Under the pieces are notes generated by a model. It did no database searches and was not told the DNA's origin. It was given only the letters and a program-made list of their open reading frames with translations. From contig JBKBHF010000017.1 of assembly GCA_046297695.1 (NCBI GenBank), positions 1 to 64,000 on the forward strand: a DNA stretch of 64,000 nt. Reading direction: 5' to 3'. The stretch is from Permianibacter sp046297695. Its GTDB lineage: Bacteria; Pseudomonadota; Gammaproteobacteria; Enterobacterales; Permianibacteraceae. Shown here piece by piece: positions 23,701-31,819 of the stretch (the first letter of the stretch is position 1; each line of letters opens with the position of its first letter). The position numbers and the translations under genes are program-made.

Positions 23701-24147
23701 TTATTCGGCAACGACGGCGATTTTGACGGTACCGGTCACTTCGCTGTGCAGCGCGATCGCGATGTCGTACTCACCAACCATGCGCAGCGCGCCGTTCGGC
23801 AGACGCACTTCCGACTTCTCGATGGCAACGCCGGCTTTGGTGACGGCGTCCGCGATGTCGCGGGTGCCGACCGAGCCGAACAGTTTGCCTTCGTCACCGG
23901 CTTTCGACGCAATGGTGACGGTCAGGCCGGCCAATTTCTCGGCGCGGGCCTGGGCAGCAGCCAGGATTTCCGCTTGCTTCTTCTCGAGTTCAGCGCGGCG
24001 CTGTTCGAAGAACTTCTTGTTCGCTTCGGTGGCCGAAACAGCCTTGCCTTGCGGGATCAGGAAGTTGCGGCCATAGCCCGACTTCACCTTGACGGTGTCG
24101 CCCAGCTCGCCGAGGCGGCGGATTTTTTCCAGCAGAATGACTTGCAT
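23701..24147 (-). CDS. rplI: 50S ribosomal protein L9
   Basis: A 148-residue large-subunit protein that binds domain V of 23S rRNA. It has the N-terminal domain MQVILLEKIRRLGELGD with GYGRNFLIPQGKA, a long connecting helix rich in Glu/Lys/Ala (residues about 40-75), and the C-terminal domain with GKLFGSVGTRDIADA. Last gene of rpsF-rpsR-rplI, followed by a strong terminator. Confidence 0.98.
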   Translation of the reverse strand: MQVILLEKIRRLGELGDTVKVKSGYGRNFLIPQGKAVSATEANKKFFEQRRAELEKKQAEILAAAQARAEKLAGLTVTIASKAGDEGKLFGSVGTRDIADAVTKAGVAIEKSEVRLPNGALRMVGEYDIAIALHSEVTGTVKIAVVAE

Positions 24148-24165
24148 GGGATGTGCTCCTTCGCC

Positions 24166-24393
24166 TTATTCGTGCGCATCGCAGTACGGCAGCAGCGCGA
24201 GGTAACGCGCACGCTTGATCGCACTGGCCAGCTGACGCTGGTAATTGGCCTTGGTGCCGGTGATGCGGCTCGGGACAATTTTGCCGGTTTCGGTGATGTA
24301 GGCTTTCAGGGTCGCTACATCTTTGTAATCGATCTGCTCAACGCCTTCGGCGGTGAAACGGCAGAACTTCTTACGACGGAAAAAACGTGACAT
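24166..24393 (-). CDS. rpsR: 30S ribosomal protein S18
   Basis: A 75-residue small-subunit protein. It has a basic N-terminus (MSRFFRRKKFCRF), YKDVATLKAYITETGKIVP, and the SRITGTKANYQRQLASAIKRAR signature. It partners with S6 in the ribosomal platform and lies directly downstream of its gene. Confidence 0.98.
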   Translation of the reverse strand: MSRFFRRKKFCRFTAEGVEQIDYKDVATLKAYITETGKIVPSRITGTKANYQRQLASAIKRARYLALLPYCDAHE

Positions 24394-24411
24394 GTGCAGT
24401 GCTCCTGTCCG

Positions 24412-24795
24412 TTAGGCCGCGTCGACGTCGCCGGCAGCTTCGTCGTCAAAACGGCGACGGGCGCCATCTTTTTCGTCTTTGGCTTTCAGCAGCGGCGATT
24501 GCTCGGTGACAGCGGCATCCATCTTCATGATCATGTAGCGGATGACGGCGTCGTTGTAACGGAAGGCGTTGTCCAGCTCGTCAATGACGGCAGCCGGGCA
24601 TTCGACGTTCATCAGAACGTAGTGTGCCTTGTGCAGTTTCTGGATGCTGTAGGCCAGCTGACGACGGCCCCAGTCTTCAAAGCGGTGCACCTTGCCACCA
24701 GCGGCGGTAACGACGCCTTGGTAGCGCTCGACCATCGCGGGCACTTGCTCGCTCTGATCCGGGTGCACCATGACCACGATTTCATAATGGCGCAT
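24412..24795 (-). CDS. rpsF: 30S ribosomal protein S6
   Basis: A 127-residue protein with MRHYEIVVMVHPDQSEQVPAM, DWGRRQLAYSIQKLHKAHYVLMN and RYNDAVIRYMIMK, the S6 core, plus an acidic/basic C-terminal tail of the kind that is glutamylated in some bacteria. The ATG at 24795 gives the conserved N-terminus; the frame stays open far upstream but without homology. First gene of the operon, with its own promoter at 24902-24930. Confidence 0.98.
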   Translation of the reverse strand: MRHYEIVVMVHPDQSEQVPAMVERYQGVVTAAGGKVHRFEDWGRRQLAYSIQKLHKAHYVLMNVECPAAVIDELDNAFRYNDAVIRYMIMKMDAAVTEQSPLLKAKDEKDGARRRFDDEAAGDVDAA

Positions 24796-24870
24796 GGTGA
24801 GTCCTTGTGGGTTTCGCCACGGTCGGCATCCCGACTCTCCCGGTGAGAGCGGACCGCCGCAGCAAGGATG

Positions 24871-24894
24871 CCTTCCACCCGGGCGGGTGGAAGG
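24871..24894 (-). promoter_or_regulatory. Hairpin at the 5' end of the rpsF leader
   Basis: CCTTCCACCC and GGGTGGAAGG form a perfect 10-bp stem with a 4-nt loop, right at the predicted transcription start (about 24895). Further down the roughly 100-nt leader lie CTCTC-ACCGG-GAGAG and GTCGG-GATG-CCGAC hairpins. In many bacteria the rpsF leader carries an S6:S18 binding structure for autoregulation; whether this is one needs structural comparison. Confidence 0.45.
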
Positions 24895-24901
24895 GGCGCG
24901 T

Positions 24902-24930
24902 ATTGTACGCGGCGTGGCCGCTGCAGGCAA
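24902..24930 (-). promoter_or_regulatory. Sigma-70 promoter of rpsF operon
   Basis: On the minus strand TTGCCT (24930-24925), a 17-bp spacer and TACAAT (24907-24902) form a good sigma-70 promoter about 107 bp before the rpsF start codon. Confidence 0.75.
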
Positions 24931-24979
24931 ACCAGAAACTGCCAGAAGCGACACCACAGGCCCATCTGGAGCTTTCGTA

Positions 24980-26428
24980 TCAGAAACGGCGCCAGAAGAT
25001 CGGGGTGAACAGCACGAAGAACGTGAAGATCTCCAGCCGGCCGAGCAGCATCGCAAAGGACAACAGCCACTTGCCAGCCGTTGAGACTCCGGCAAAGGTA
25101 CTGCCGACCTCGGCCAGGCCGACGCCCATATTGTTCAGACTGGCCGCAGCGGCGCCGAAAGCCCCGACCGGGCTCAAGCCGGTGCCGACCAGCAGCAGCG
25201 TCAGCATGGCAGCGGTCAGAATCCACAGCGCGAAGAAGCCCCAGACCGAATCGGCGACCCCTTCCGGCACGATACGGCCGTTGTATTTGACGTGGGCGAC
25301 GATGCCGGGTTGGACGAGGCGCTTGGCTTCGCGACTGGCCTGCTTGAACAGCAGGAACACCCGCAGGATTTTGATGCCGCCAGCGGTCGAACCGGAGCAA
25401 CCGCCGAAATAGCTGCAGGCAATCACGAACAGCGGCACGAACATCGGCCAGACCGACATGTCGGCGATGGTGTAGCCGGAGCTGGTGATGATGCTGATGA
25501 CATGAAACAAGGCCACTTTGACGGTTTGCCAGAGAGACGGATAGGTGCTGTTTGCAATCAACACCGCGCAGGCCACGATGGCGACGAATAGCACGATGCC
25601 GAGAAAAGTCCGGGTTTCCTGATCGCGGCCGTAGATCGCCACATCCTTGCGATGCCAGACGGCAAAATGCAGGCCCATGTTCACTGCGCCGGCCAGCATC
25701 GCCACCATCGCGATCAGATGAATGGCGTCGCTGTCGTAATAGCCGAGGCTGGCATCGTAATTGCCGAAACCGCCGGTCGCGACCGCCGAAATCGCGTGGC
25801 AGATGGCATCGAACACGGTCATGCCGGCCAGCCAGAACGCAAACGCCGTCGCGCCGATCAGGCAGACATAGACCAGCCAGAGCAGGCGCGCCGTTTGGGC
25901 GATGCGCGGCGCCAGCTTGTCTTCCTTGTTGACCCCGGTGGCTTCCGATTTGAACAAGCGAGCACCGCCGACGTTGAACATCGGCAGAATGGCCACGGCC
26001 AAGATGATGACGCCCATGCCGCCAAAGAAATGCAGCTGCATGCGATACCACAGTATCGATTTGGCCATGCCATCAAGCCCGGACAGCACCGTCGCACCGG
26101 TCGTGGTCAGTCCGGATACAGCTTCAAACGACGCATCGGTAAAACTGAGCCCGAGACCCCAGACGAACGGTAGCGATCCGATCAAGGAAAAGCCGAGCCA
26201 GATCAGCACGACAATGACGATGCCATCGCGGGTTTTCGGCTCGCGCTGATGCGGGGTATTGCGGAACAGTAGAAAGCCGATGGCCAGGGTCAGCAACATC
26301 AGGGCAAAGAACACGGTCCATTTGCCGTCGGCGTAGATCAGGGACACCGCCAGCGGCGGCAACATCGAGGAGCCGAAGATCATCAGCATCGCGCCAATCA
26401 GACGCCGGATAATCAGAAACTGGATCAT
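24980..26428 (-). CDS. trkH: Trk-type potassium uptake protein TrkH
   Basis: A 482-residue inner-membrane K+ channel subunit with four pseudo-repeats. The pore-loop glycines are visible in SGLTTTGATV, SAVATGGFGNY, ITSSGYTIAD and NNMGVGLAEVG. The N-terminus MIQFLIIRRLIGAMLMIFG is typical of the TrkH/TrkG group. It starts with an ATGA overlap on the greB stop, so the two are coupled. The trkA subunit is not in the window. Confidence 0.95.
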   Translation of the reverse strand: MIQFLIIRRLIGAMLMIFGSSMLPPLAVSLIYADGKWTVFFALMLLTLAIGFLLFRNTPHQREPKTRDGIVIVVLIWLGFSLIGSLPFVWGLGLSFTDASFEAVSGLTTTGATVLSGLDGMAKSILWYRMQLHFFGGMGVIILAVAILPMFNVGGARLFKSEATGVNKEDKLAPRIAQTARLLWLVYVCLIGATAFAFWLAGMTVFDAICHAISAVATGGFGNYDASLGYYDSDAIHLIAMVAMLAGAVNMGLHFAVWHRKDVAIYGRDQETRTFLGIVLFVAIVACAVLIANSTYPSLWQTVKVALFHVISIITSSGYTIADMSVWPMFVPLFVIACSYFGGCSGSTAGGIKILRVFLLFKQASREAKRLVQPGIVAHVKYNGRIVPEGVADSVWGFFALWILTAAMLTLLLVGTGLSPVGAFGAAAASLNNMGVGLAEVGSTFAGVSTAGKWLLSFAMLLGRLEIFTFFVLFTPIFWRRF

Positions 26429-26946
26429 TTCGCTTGCAACTCCGGCGCCGCTCCATAGGCGATGGCCACGATGATGTAAACCGTCTCGCCCGCAGGGGTA
26501 CGGACACTGACTTCATCGTCGAGTGATTTCTTGATCAAGGCACGGGCAAGCGGTGAGTCGATGCTGATCCAGCCGCGTTCGGTGTCGATTTCATCCGGCC
26601 CGACTATCCGGTAGCAGTGCTGTGCGCCGGCCTCGTCTTCCAGGGTCACCCAGGCGCCGAAGAAGACGCGGTCGCGCTCGGCCGGCAGCTGATCGACCAC
26701 TTTCAGTTCCTGCAGGCGCTTTTCCAGAAAACGGATGCGGCGGTCGATTTCCCGCAGCATTTTCTTGCCGTAAATGTATTCGGCGTTCTCCGAGCGGTCA
26801 CCGAGTGCGGCTGCCGCCGATACTGCGGCGGTCACCTCCGGCCGCTTGACGCTGAGCAGATGCAGCAACTCCGCGCGCAGCGTTTCGGCCCCTTCACGGG
26901 TGATATAAGGCGAGCGATATTCGCGCGGCGGCACCACCGTCTTCAT
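26425..26946 (-). CDS. greB: Transcription elongation factor GreB
   Basis: A 173-residue factor that enters the RNA polymerase secondary channel and stimulates transcript cleavage. The N-terminal coiled coil has the acidic tip GDRSENAEYIYGKKMLREID, the GreB-type sequence, followed by the FKBP-like C-terminal domain with a GWISIDSPLARALI block. It overlaps trkH at its 3' end and follows a sensor-like gene. Confidence 0.94.
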   Translation of the reverse strand: MKTVVPPREYRSPYITREGAETLRAELLHLLSVKRPEVTAAVSAAAALGDRSENAEYIYGKKMLREIDRRIRFLEKRLQELKVVDQLPAERDRVFFGAWVTLEDEAGAQHCYRIVGPDEIDTERGWISIDSPLARALIKKSLDDEVSVRTPAGETVYIIVAIAYGAAPELQAK

Positions 26947-26958
26947 CCAAGCAACCTC

Positions 26959-28095
26959 TCAATGTGGATGATATTTGTGGCGTTCGCGACGACGCCACCA
27001 CCAAAAGCTGGCCAGCAGCCACAGCAGCACCAGCGGCAACGCGACCGCCAGCACCCGCAGCCGGACATCGAACAGGAGTTCATCACTCGGCGTCAGCCGA
27101 ACCAGCGACCATTGACTGTGCGCGAGCGGGCGCAGCATCACATGGTAATCGCCGGCGCGGGACCAGCCAGGTTGGGCCCGGGTCAATTGCGGCACCAGCG
27201 GCACCAGCGAGGCCGGCAAGCGTTCGCTGAGCTTGGCCAGGCGATTACTGGTTTCCAGCGACAAGCGACTGTCGGCGAGCACAATCTGCTCGTCGTTCAT
27301 CAGCAAGGTCCGCTCCGGCGCGGCCGTCAGCTTGGCGAGATGTTCCGACAGGAAAGGCAGGCGCACGTCCGCCGACACCGCTCCAATGATATGGCCGGCC
27401 TGGCGCACCGGCGCCACCAGCGGCACCACCCAGCCGGCGCCGGCCGCATCGACATGCGGTTTGCGCCAGCTCGGTTCGTGCTGATCCGCCAACTGACTGA
27501 CCAGCGAGCGCTGCGAATCCGGGCCGACAAAACGGGCAAAAAAAGCCGGCAGATCGGCCATGTTGTTGTCGCGCAGCAAGCGCTCGGTACTGCGATAGGG
27601 GAACACCCCGAGCAACGGCGATTGCAGCGAGTTGTAGTAACTCCACTGCAGGGCGCTGTCGGTCAAATGACTGGTCGCCGCCAGCGGAAACAAGGCCCAG
27701 ATGATTTTGAGTTCATCCTGAATGGCCGGCGAGCTCGGCTCCGCCGCCAGATAGACATTGCCGATCTGTGCGGTCGGCGTGGTTTGCTGCAGAACATCCA
27801 GCGAATAGCCATCGGCCGTGGCCGGCAACGCCGGCTGCAGAAACTTCAATAGCGCCGGCGGTTCATTGCCACTGTGCAGCGCCAGATGGGCGCTGTGTTG
27901 CAGGCGTTTGACGTGATTCTGCAAACCTTCCAGCAAGGTTTCCATGTGCAGCGCCAGCTGCTCGTTCTGCTGGCTGCTGCGCAGCAAGGCCTGCTGTTGC
28001 CAATGACGGTGCAAATGCTGCAGCAACAGCACCGCCAGCAGCGCTGCCGTGAGCAGCGCAGCGGCAATCGCCCGATGCCACACCGTCCGGTTCAT
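26959..28095 (-). CDS. Membrane-bound cache-type sensor protein lacking an output domain
   Basis: A 378-residue protein with an N-terminal transmembrane helix (residues about 9-26), a periplasmic region of about 310 residues, and a second transmembrane helix (about 346-366) followed by a short basic tail. The periplasmic part resembles a double-cache ligand-binding domain: a helical start, WSYYNSLQSPLLGVFPYRST in the distal lobe, and a proximal lobe with GWVVPLVAPVRQAGHIIGAVSADVRL. No kinase, GGDEF or HAMP region follows. Its ATG overlaps the rlmB stop and it is 12 bp before greB, so it is embedded in a translation/transcription operon. Function unknown. Confidence 0.7.
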   Translation of the reverse strand: MNRTVWHRAIAAALLTAALLAVLLLQHLHRHWQQQALLRSSQQNEQLALHMETLLEGLQNHVKRLQHSAHLALHSGNEPPALLKFLQPALPATADGYSLDVLQQTTPTAQIGNVYLAAEPSSPAIQDELKIIWALFPLAATSHLTDSALQWSYYNSLQSPLLGVFPYRSTERLLRDNNMADLPAFFARFVGPDSQRSLVSQLADQHEPSWRKPHVDAAGAGWVVPLVAPVRQAGHIIGAVSADVRLPFLSEHLAKLTAAPERTLLMNDEQIVLADSRLSLETSNRLAKLSERLPASLVPLVPQLTRAQPGWSRAGDYHVMLRPLAHSQWSLVRLTPSDELLFDVRLRVLAVALPLVLLWLLASFWWWRRRERHKYHPH

Positions 28096-28829
28096 CCGCG
28101 TGCGCTCCGTTGCCGGACAGCTTCAAACAGGCAAACGCCGGTCGCCACCGATACGTTCAGGCTGCTGACCGTGCCGAACATCGGGATATGCACCAGCTGA
28201 TCACAATGCTCGCGAGTCAGTCGGCGCATGCCTTCGCCTTCGGCGCCCATCACCAGCGCCAGCGCACCGGTCAATTTGCTTTGGTAAATCGAATCACTGG
28301 CTTCACCGGCAGTGCCGACCACCCAGACATTGCGGTCCTTCAGCAGCCGCAAGGTCCGCGCCAGATTGGTGACGGTGATGAACGGCACCCGTTCGGCGGC
28401 GCCGCAGGCGACTTTGCGCACGGTCGGGTTGAGCGCTGCCGAGCGATCTTTTGGCGCGATCACGGCGTGCACACCGGCCGCGTCGGCGGTGCGCAAGCAG
28501 GCGCCGAGATTGTGCGGATCGGTGATGCCATCCAGCACCAGCAAAAGCGGCGCATCGAGCCGATCCAGCAATGCGTCCAGATCATCCTCGCGCAGTTGCG
28601 GCGCCGGTTTGCATTCCGCCACCACGCCTTGATGCACCGCACCGTCGGTCAGCTGATCGAGCGCCTTGCGATCACGGCGGGCAATGCTGACATCGAGCGC
28701 TTCGGCGCGGCGCAGCACCGCCTGTAATTTGTGATCGTCTCGGCCATCGAGGACATACAGCCGGATGATGCGTTCCGGTGCCGCTTCAAGCAGCGAGCTG
28801 ACCGCGTGCACACCAAAAATTCGTTCCAC
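28092..28829 (-). CDS. rlmB: 23S rRNA (guanosine-2251-2'-O)-methyltransferase
   Basis: A 245-residue SPOUT-family enzyme that methylates G2251 in the peptidyl-transferase P loop. It has the N-terminal L30e-like RNA-binding domain (MERIFGVHAVSSLLE). The knotted catalytic domain shows LDGITDPHNLGACLRTADAAGVHAVI, the GAEGEGMRRLTREHCD motif 2 and IPMFGTVSSLNVSVATGVCLFE motif 3. It is 27 bp downstream of rnr, the usual pair. Confidence 0.95.
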   Translation of the reverse strand: MERIFGVHAVSSLLEAAPERIIRLYVLDGRDDHKLQAVLRRAEALDVSIARRDRKALDQLTDGAVHQGVVAECKPAPQLREDDLDALLDRLDAPLLLVLDGITDPHNLGACLRTADAAGVHAVIAPKDRSAALNPTVRKVACGAAERVPFITVTNLARTLRLLKDRNVWVVGTAGEASDSIYQSKLTGALALVMGAEGEGMRRLTREHCDQLVHIPMFGTVSSLNVSVATGVCLFEAVRQRSARG

Positions 28830-28856
28830 CTGGATTCTCCGTCAGATCTGCGCCAT

Positions 28857-31454
28857 TCAGCGCCGACCCCGTTTTTTCTGTTTGCGTACCGCACTCGGGG
28901 CCTTGCCGGCTTTTTTGCCACGCGTGCTGTCGCCGATTTGCCTGCTGGACCGCGTATCGGCCCTGCTCGGTCGGCTCGACCCGGCACTGTCTTTTCCGGC
29001 GCGGCTTTTGCCGGCGCTGGTGCGCGGCGCCCGAGAGGCCGCGCCGTCACGTTCGGCTTCCTGCGGCGCCGCTTTGCGGGGTCGGCCGGCATCGCTGCCG
29101 CGACCGCTTTCGCGCTGAATTTTCTCCGGCACCGGGCCGCCACCGTCGCGCGCCAAGGCTTTGCGAATGGCTGCCATGCGCCGGGCTTTCATTTCGGCAT
29201 CGCTCGGCTCGGCGTCACCGCCGCGCGTGCGACGACTGCCGGCGCGCTGGCCTGCCGGTTCGCGTGCCCGCTCGATGAACTGGAAATCGATCTTGCGCTG
29301 CTCGAGATCGACATCGGCAACCCGCACCTGTATCCGATCACCAAGCGCAAAACGCTCACCACTGCGCTCACCGGTCAGGGTCTGATGGGCCGCATCAAAA
29401 TGGTAATAATCGTTGCGCAGGCTGCTGATATGCACCAGGCCTTCGACGAAGATTTCCTCCAGCTCGACGAACAGACCGAAACCGACCACCGCCGTCACCC
29501 GGCCGACAAAACGCTCGCCGAGCTTGTCGCGCATGTATTCGCATTTGAGCCAGGAAGTGACATCGCGACTGGCTTCGTCGGCGCGCCGCTCGGTCATCGA
29601 GTTCTGACTGCCTACCGCCGCCAGCGTAGCCGGATCGTAGCGGACGGCGCCGTCGTTACCGACCATCGCCTTGTCGCTGGCAGCGAGAATGGCCTTGATA
29701 CCGCGGTGCACGACCAGATCCGGATAGCGCCGGATCGGCGAGGTGAAATGCGCATACGCAGTCAGCGCCAGGCCGAAATGCGGTTCCATGTCCGGCTGAT
29801 AGACCGCTTGCGTCAACGACCGCAGCAACAGCACCTGTATGGTATCGGCATCCGGCCGTTCGGCGATGCGCGCCATCAGCTGGGCATAATCCTTTGGCGT
29901 CGGCTCTGCGCCACCACCGAGGCGCAAACCCAGTACCGCCAACTGTTCACGCAGCATTTCCAGTTTGCGCAGATTCGGTCCCTGGTGGACACGGAACAGC
30001 GTCGGCATGTCGTGTTTGTTGAGGAAGCGCGCAGCCGCGACATTGGCGAGGATCATGCATTCTTCGATCAAGCGATGCGCATCGTTGCGCAGCACCGGGA
30101 CAATTTTTTCGATCTTGCGCTGGTCGTTGAACTGCACCTTGGTTTCGCGGGTGTCGAGTTCGATGGCACCGCGCTGGCGACGCGCATCCGCCAGGGTTTG
30201 ATACAGCGCCTGCAGCTCGCGCAGACACGGTAACAACTGCACTTCCTTGTCGCTGGCGGCCGGCTCACCATTGAGCAGCGCCCAGACCCGGGTATACGTG
30301 AAGCGCTGCTGCGAACGCATCACCGCCGGATAGAACCGGTAGCTGGACAGGTTGCCGGCATCCGACACCGTCATCTCGCAGACGAGACACAGCCGGTCGA
30401 CCTCCGGCTTCAACGAACAAAGCCCGTTCGACAACAGCTCCGGCAACATGGGAATGACAAAGCCGGGGAAGTACACCGAGTTGCCGCGGTTCAGCGCTTC
30501 GGCATCGAGCGCGGTGCCCGGCCGGACATAATGACTGACATCGGCAATCGCGACCCACAGCCGCCAGCCGCCGGCTTTCTTGCGCTCGCAATAGACCGCG
30601 TCGTCGAAATCCTTGGCATCTTCGCCGTCGATGGTGACCAGCGGCAGCGCCCGCAGATCGATGCGACCGGCCTTGTCTTCTTCCCGCACCACCGGCGCCA
30701 GCGCGGCGATTTCCTTGTCGACTGCCGGCGGAAACTGGTGCGGCAAATCGAACTGGCGAATCGCCACTTCGATCTCCATGCCGGGTGCCAGATGATCGCC
30801 CAGCACTTCCACCACTTTGGCGAGTGGCTGGGTCAGCGCCGACACCCGCGGCGCCAGCTCGACCACCACCATCTGGCCATCCTTGGCGCCGAGCTCGTCA
30901 CCGGGCGGGACAATGAATTCCTGGCTGATGCGCGGATCGCTGGCCTTGACGAAGGCCACGCCACGCTGACGGAAATAGCGGCCGACGACATGGCGCGCTT
31001 CGGCGCCAAGCACTTCGACAATCAGCGCCTCGATGCGGCCGCGGCGATCACGCCCTTGCGCCGCCACCAGCACCCGATCGCCGTGCAGGGCTTTGCGCAT
31101 TTCCCGCTCGGACAGCACCCAGTCGTCGCCGCCTTCGTCGAGGATGACAAATCCGAAACCATCGCGATGGCCTTCGACCCGGCCGGCCTTGACATCCATC
31201 TTGCCGGGCAGGCACCAGAGACCGCGCCGGTTCTGCACCAGCTGGCCATCGCGGGCCATTGCCCGCAGCCGGCGCTCGAGCGCGATTTCATGCTCTTCGC
31301 TAAAAAGGCCGAGGCCGTTCAGGATGGCCGGAAACGGCAGCGGCGCGCCTTTCTCGGTCAGGAACGCCAGGATGAACTCCCGGCTCGGGATGGGGTTGTC
31401 GTACTTGGCTTTTTCCCGCTCGAAATGCGGGTCGGCCGGTGGCTTACGCGCCAT
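28857..31454 (-). CDS. rnr: Ribonuclease R (3'-5' exoribonuclease)
   Basis: An 865-residue processive exonuclease that degrades structured RNA. The order is an N-terminal winged-helix region (REFILAFLTEKGAPL), cold-shock domains (about residues 80-230), then the RNB catalytic domain (VTIDGEDAKDFDDAVYCER with clustered aspartates). An S1 domain (GERFVGRVTAVVGFGLFVELEEIFVEGLV) and a long basic Arg/Lys/Gly tail complete it. The ATG at 31454 gives MARKPPADPHFEREKAKY, the family start; a possible start 24 codons upstream is unconserved. It heads the rnr-rlmB-sensor-greB-trkH run. Confidence 0.96.
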   Translation of the reverse strand: MARKPPADPHFEREKAKYDNPIPSREFILAFLTEKGAPLPFPAILNGLGLFSEEHEIALERRLRAMARDGQLVQNRRGLWCLPGKMDVKAGRVEGHRDGFGFVILDEGGDDWVLSEREMRKALHGDRVLVAAQGRDRRGRIEALIVEVLGAEARHVVGRYFRQRGVAFVKASDPRISQEFIVPPGDELGAKDGQMVVVELAPRVSALTQPLAKVVEVLGDHLAPGMEIEVAIRQFDLPHQFPPAVDKEIAALAPVVREEDKAGRIDLRALPLVTIDGEDAKDFDDAVYCERKKAGGWRLWVAIADVSHYVRPGTALDAEALNRGNSVYFPGFVIPMLPELLSNGLCSLKPEVDRLCLVCEMTVSDAGNLSSYRFYPAVMRSQQRFTYTRVWALLNGEPAASDKEVQLLPCLRELQALYQTLADARRQRGAIELDTRETKVQFNDQRKIEKIVPVLRNDAHRLIEECMILANVAAARFLNKHDMPTLFRVHQGPNLRKLEMLREQLAVLGLRLGGGAEPTPKDYAQLMARIAERPDADTIQVLLLRSLTQAVYQPDMEPHFGLALTAYAHFTSPIRRYPDLVVHRGIKAILAASDKAMVGNDGAVRYDPATLAAVGSQNSMTERRADEASRDVTSWLKCEYMRDKLGERFVGRVTAVVGFGLFVELEEIFVEGLVHISSLRNDYYHFDAAHQTLTGERSGERFALGDRIQVRVADVDLEQRKIDFQFIERAREPAGQRAGSRRTRGGDAEPSDAEMKARRMAAIRKALARDGGGPVPEKIQRESGRGSDAGRPRKAAPQEAERDGAASRAPRTSAGKSRAGKDSAGSSRPSRADTRSSRQIGDSTRGKKAGKAPSAVRKQKKRGRR

Positions 31455-31568
31455 GGAATTTCCGTCTCGGTTTGCAGCTACCGACAAGTGTAAAGGCTGG
31501 CGGCGCTTGCGTCGCCGCTTCTGCACGTGCGAGCCAAATTGGCTGCCGGAAAATTCGCTTTGGAGGGT

Positions 31569-31597
31569 TTGACAAGGTAGGGGGCCATCGGTATAGT
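31569..31597 (+). promoter_or_regulatory. Sigma-70 promoter of tRNA-Leu
   Basis: TTGACA (31569-31574), a 17-bp spacer and TATAGT (31592-31597), followed by GC-rich bases like a stringent discriminator. The mature tRNA begins 13 bp later. Confidence 0.9.
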
Positions 31598-31610
31598 GCG
31601 CGGCCTCTGT

Positions 31611-31695
31611 GCCGAGGTGGCGGAATTGGTAGACGCACCAGTTTCAGGTACTGGCGGGGCGACCCGTGGAGGTTCGAGTCCTCTTCTCGGCACCA
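31611..31695 (+). tRNA. leu tRNA: tRNA-Leu (anticodon CAG)
   Basis: 85 nt including an encoded CCA. The acceptor stem GCCGAGG pairs with TCTCGGC. The anticodon arm CCAGT-TTCAGGT-ACTGG shows CAG. There is a long variable arm, as in class II tRNAs, and the T arm contains GGTTCGAGTCC. A consensus promoter precedes it and an intrinsic terminator follows. Confidence 0.97.
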
Positions 31696-31704
31696 CTATC
31701 AAAC

Positions 31705-31733
31705 AAAAACCCAGCGAAACCGCTGGGTTTTTT
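31705..31733 (+). terminator. Intrinsic terminator after tRNA-Leu
   Basis: AAAAACCCAGCG (31705-31716), loop AAAC and CGCTGGGTTTTTT (31721-31733) form a strong stem followed by Ts, 9 bp after the tRNA. Confidence 0.93.
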
Positions 31734-31819
31734 GTTTTCTGCGTCTGCCGCCCCGGCCACTGCCGGTGCCGCTGTACGCTGCTACAATCGGCGCCACTGT
31801 CCGTTGCCAGACCCGTTCC

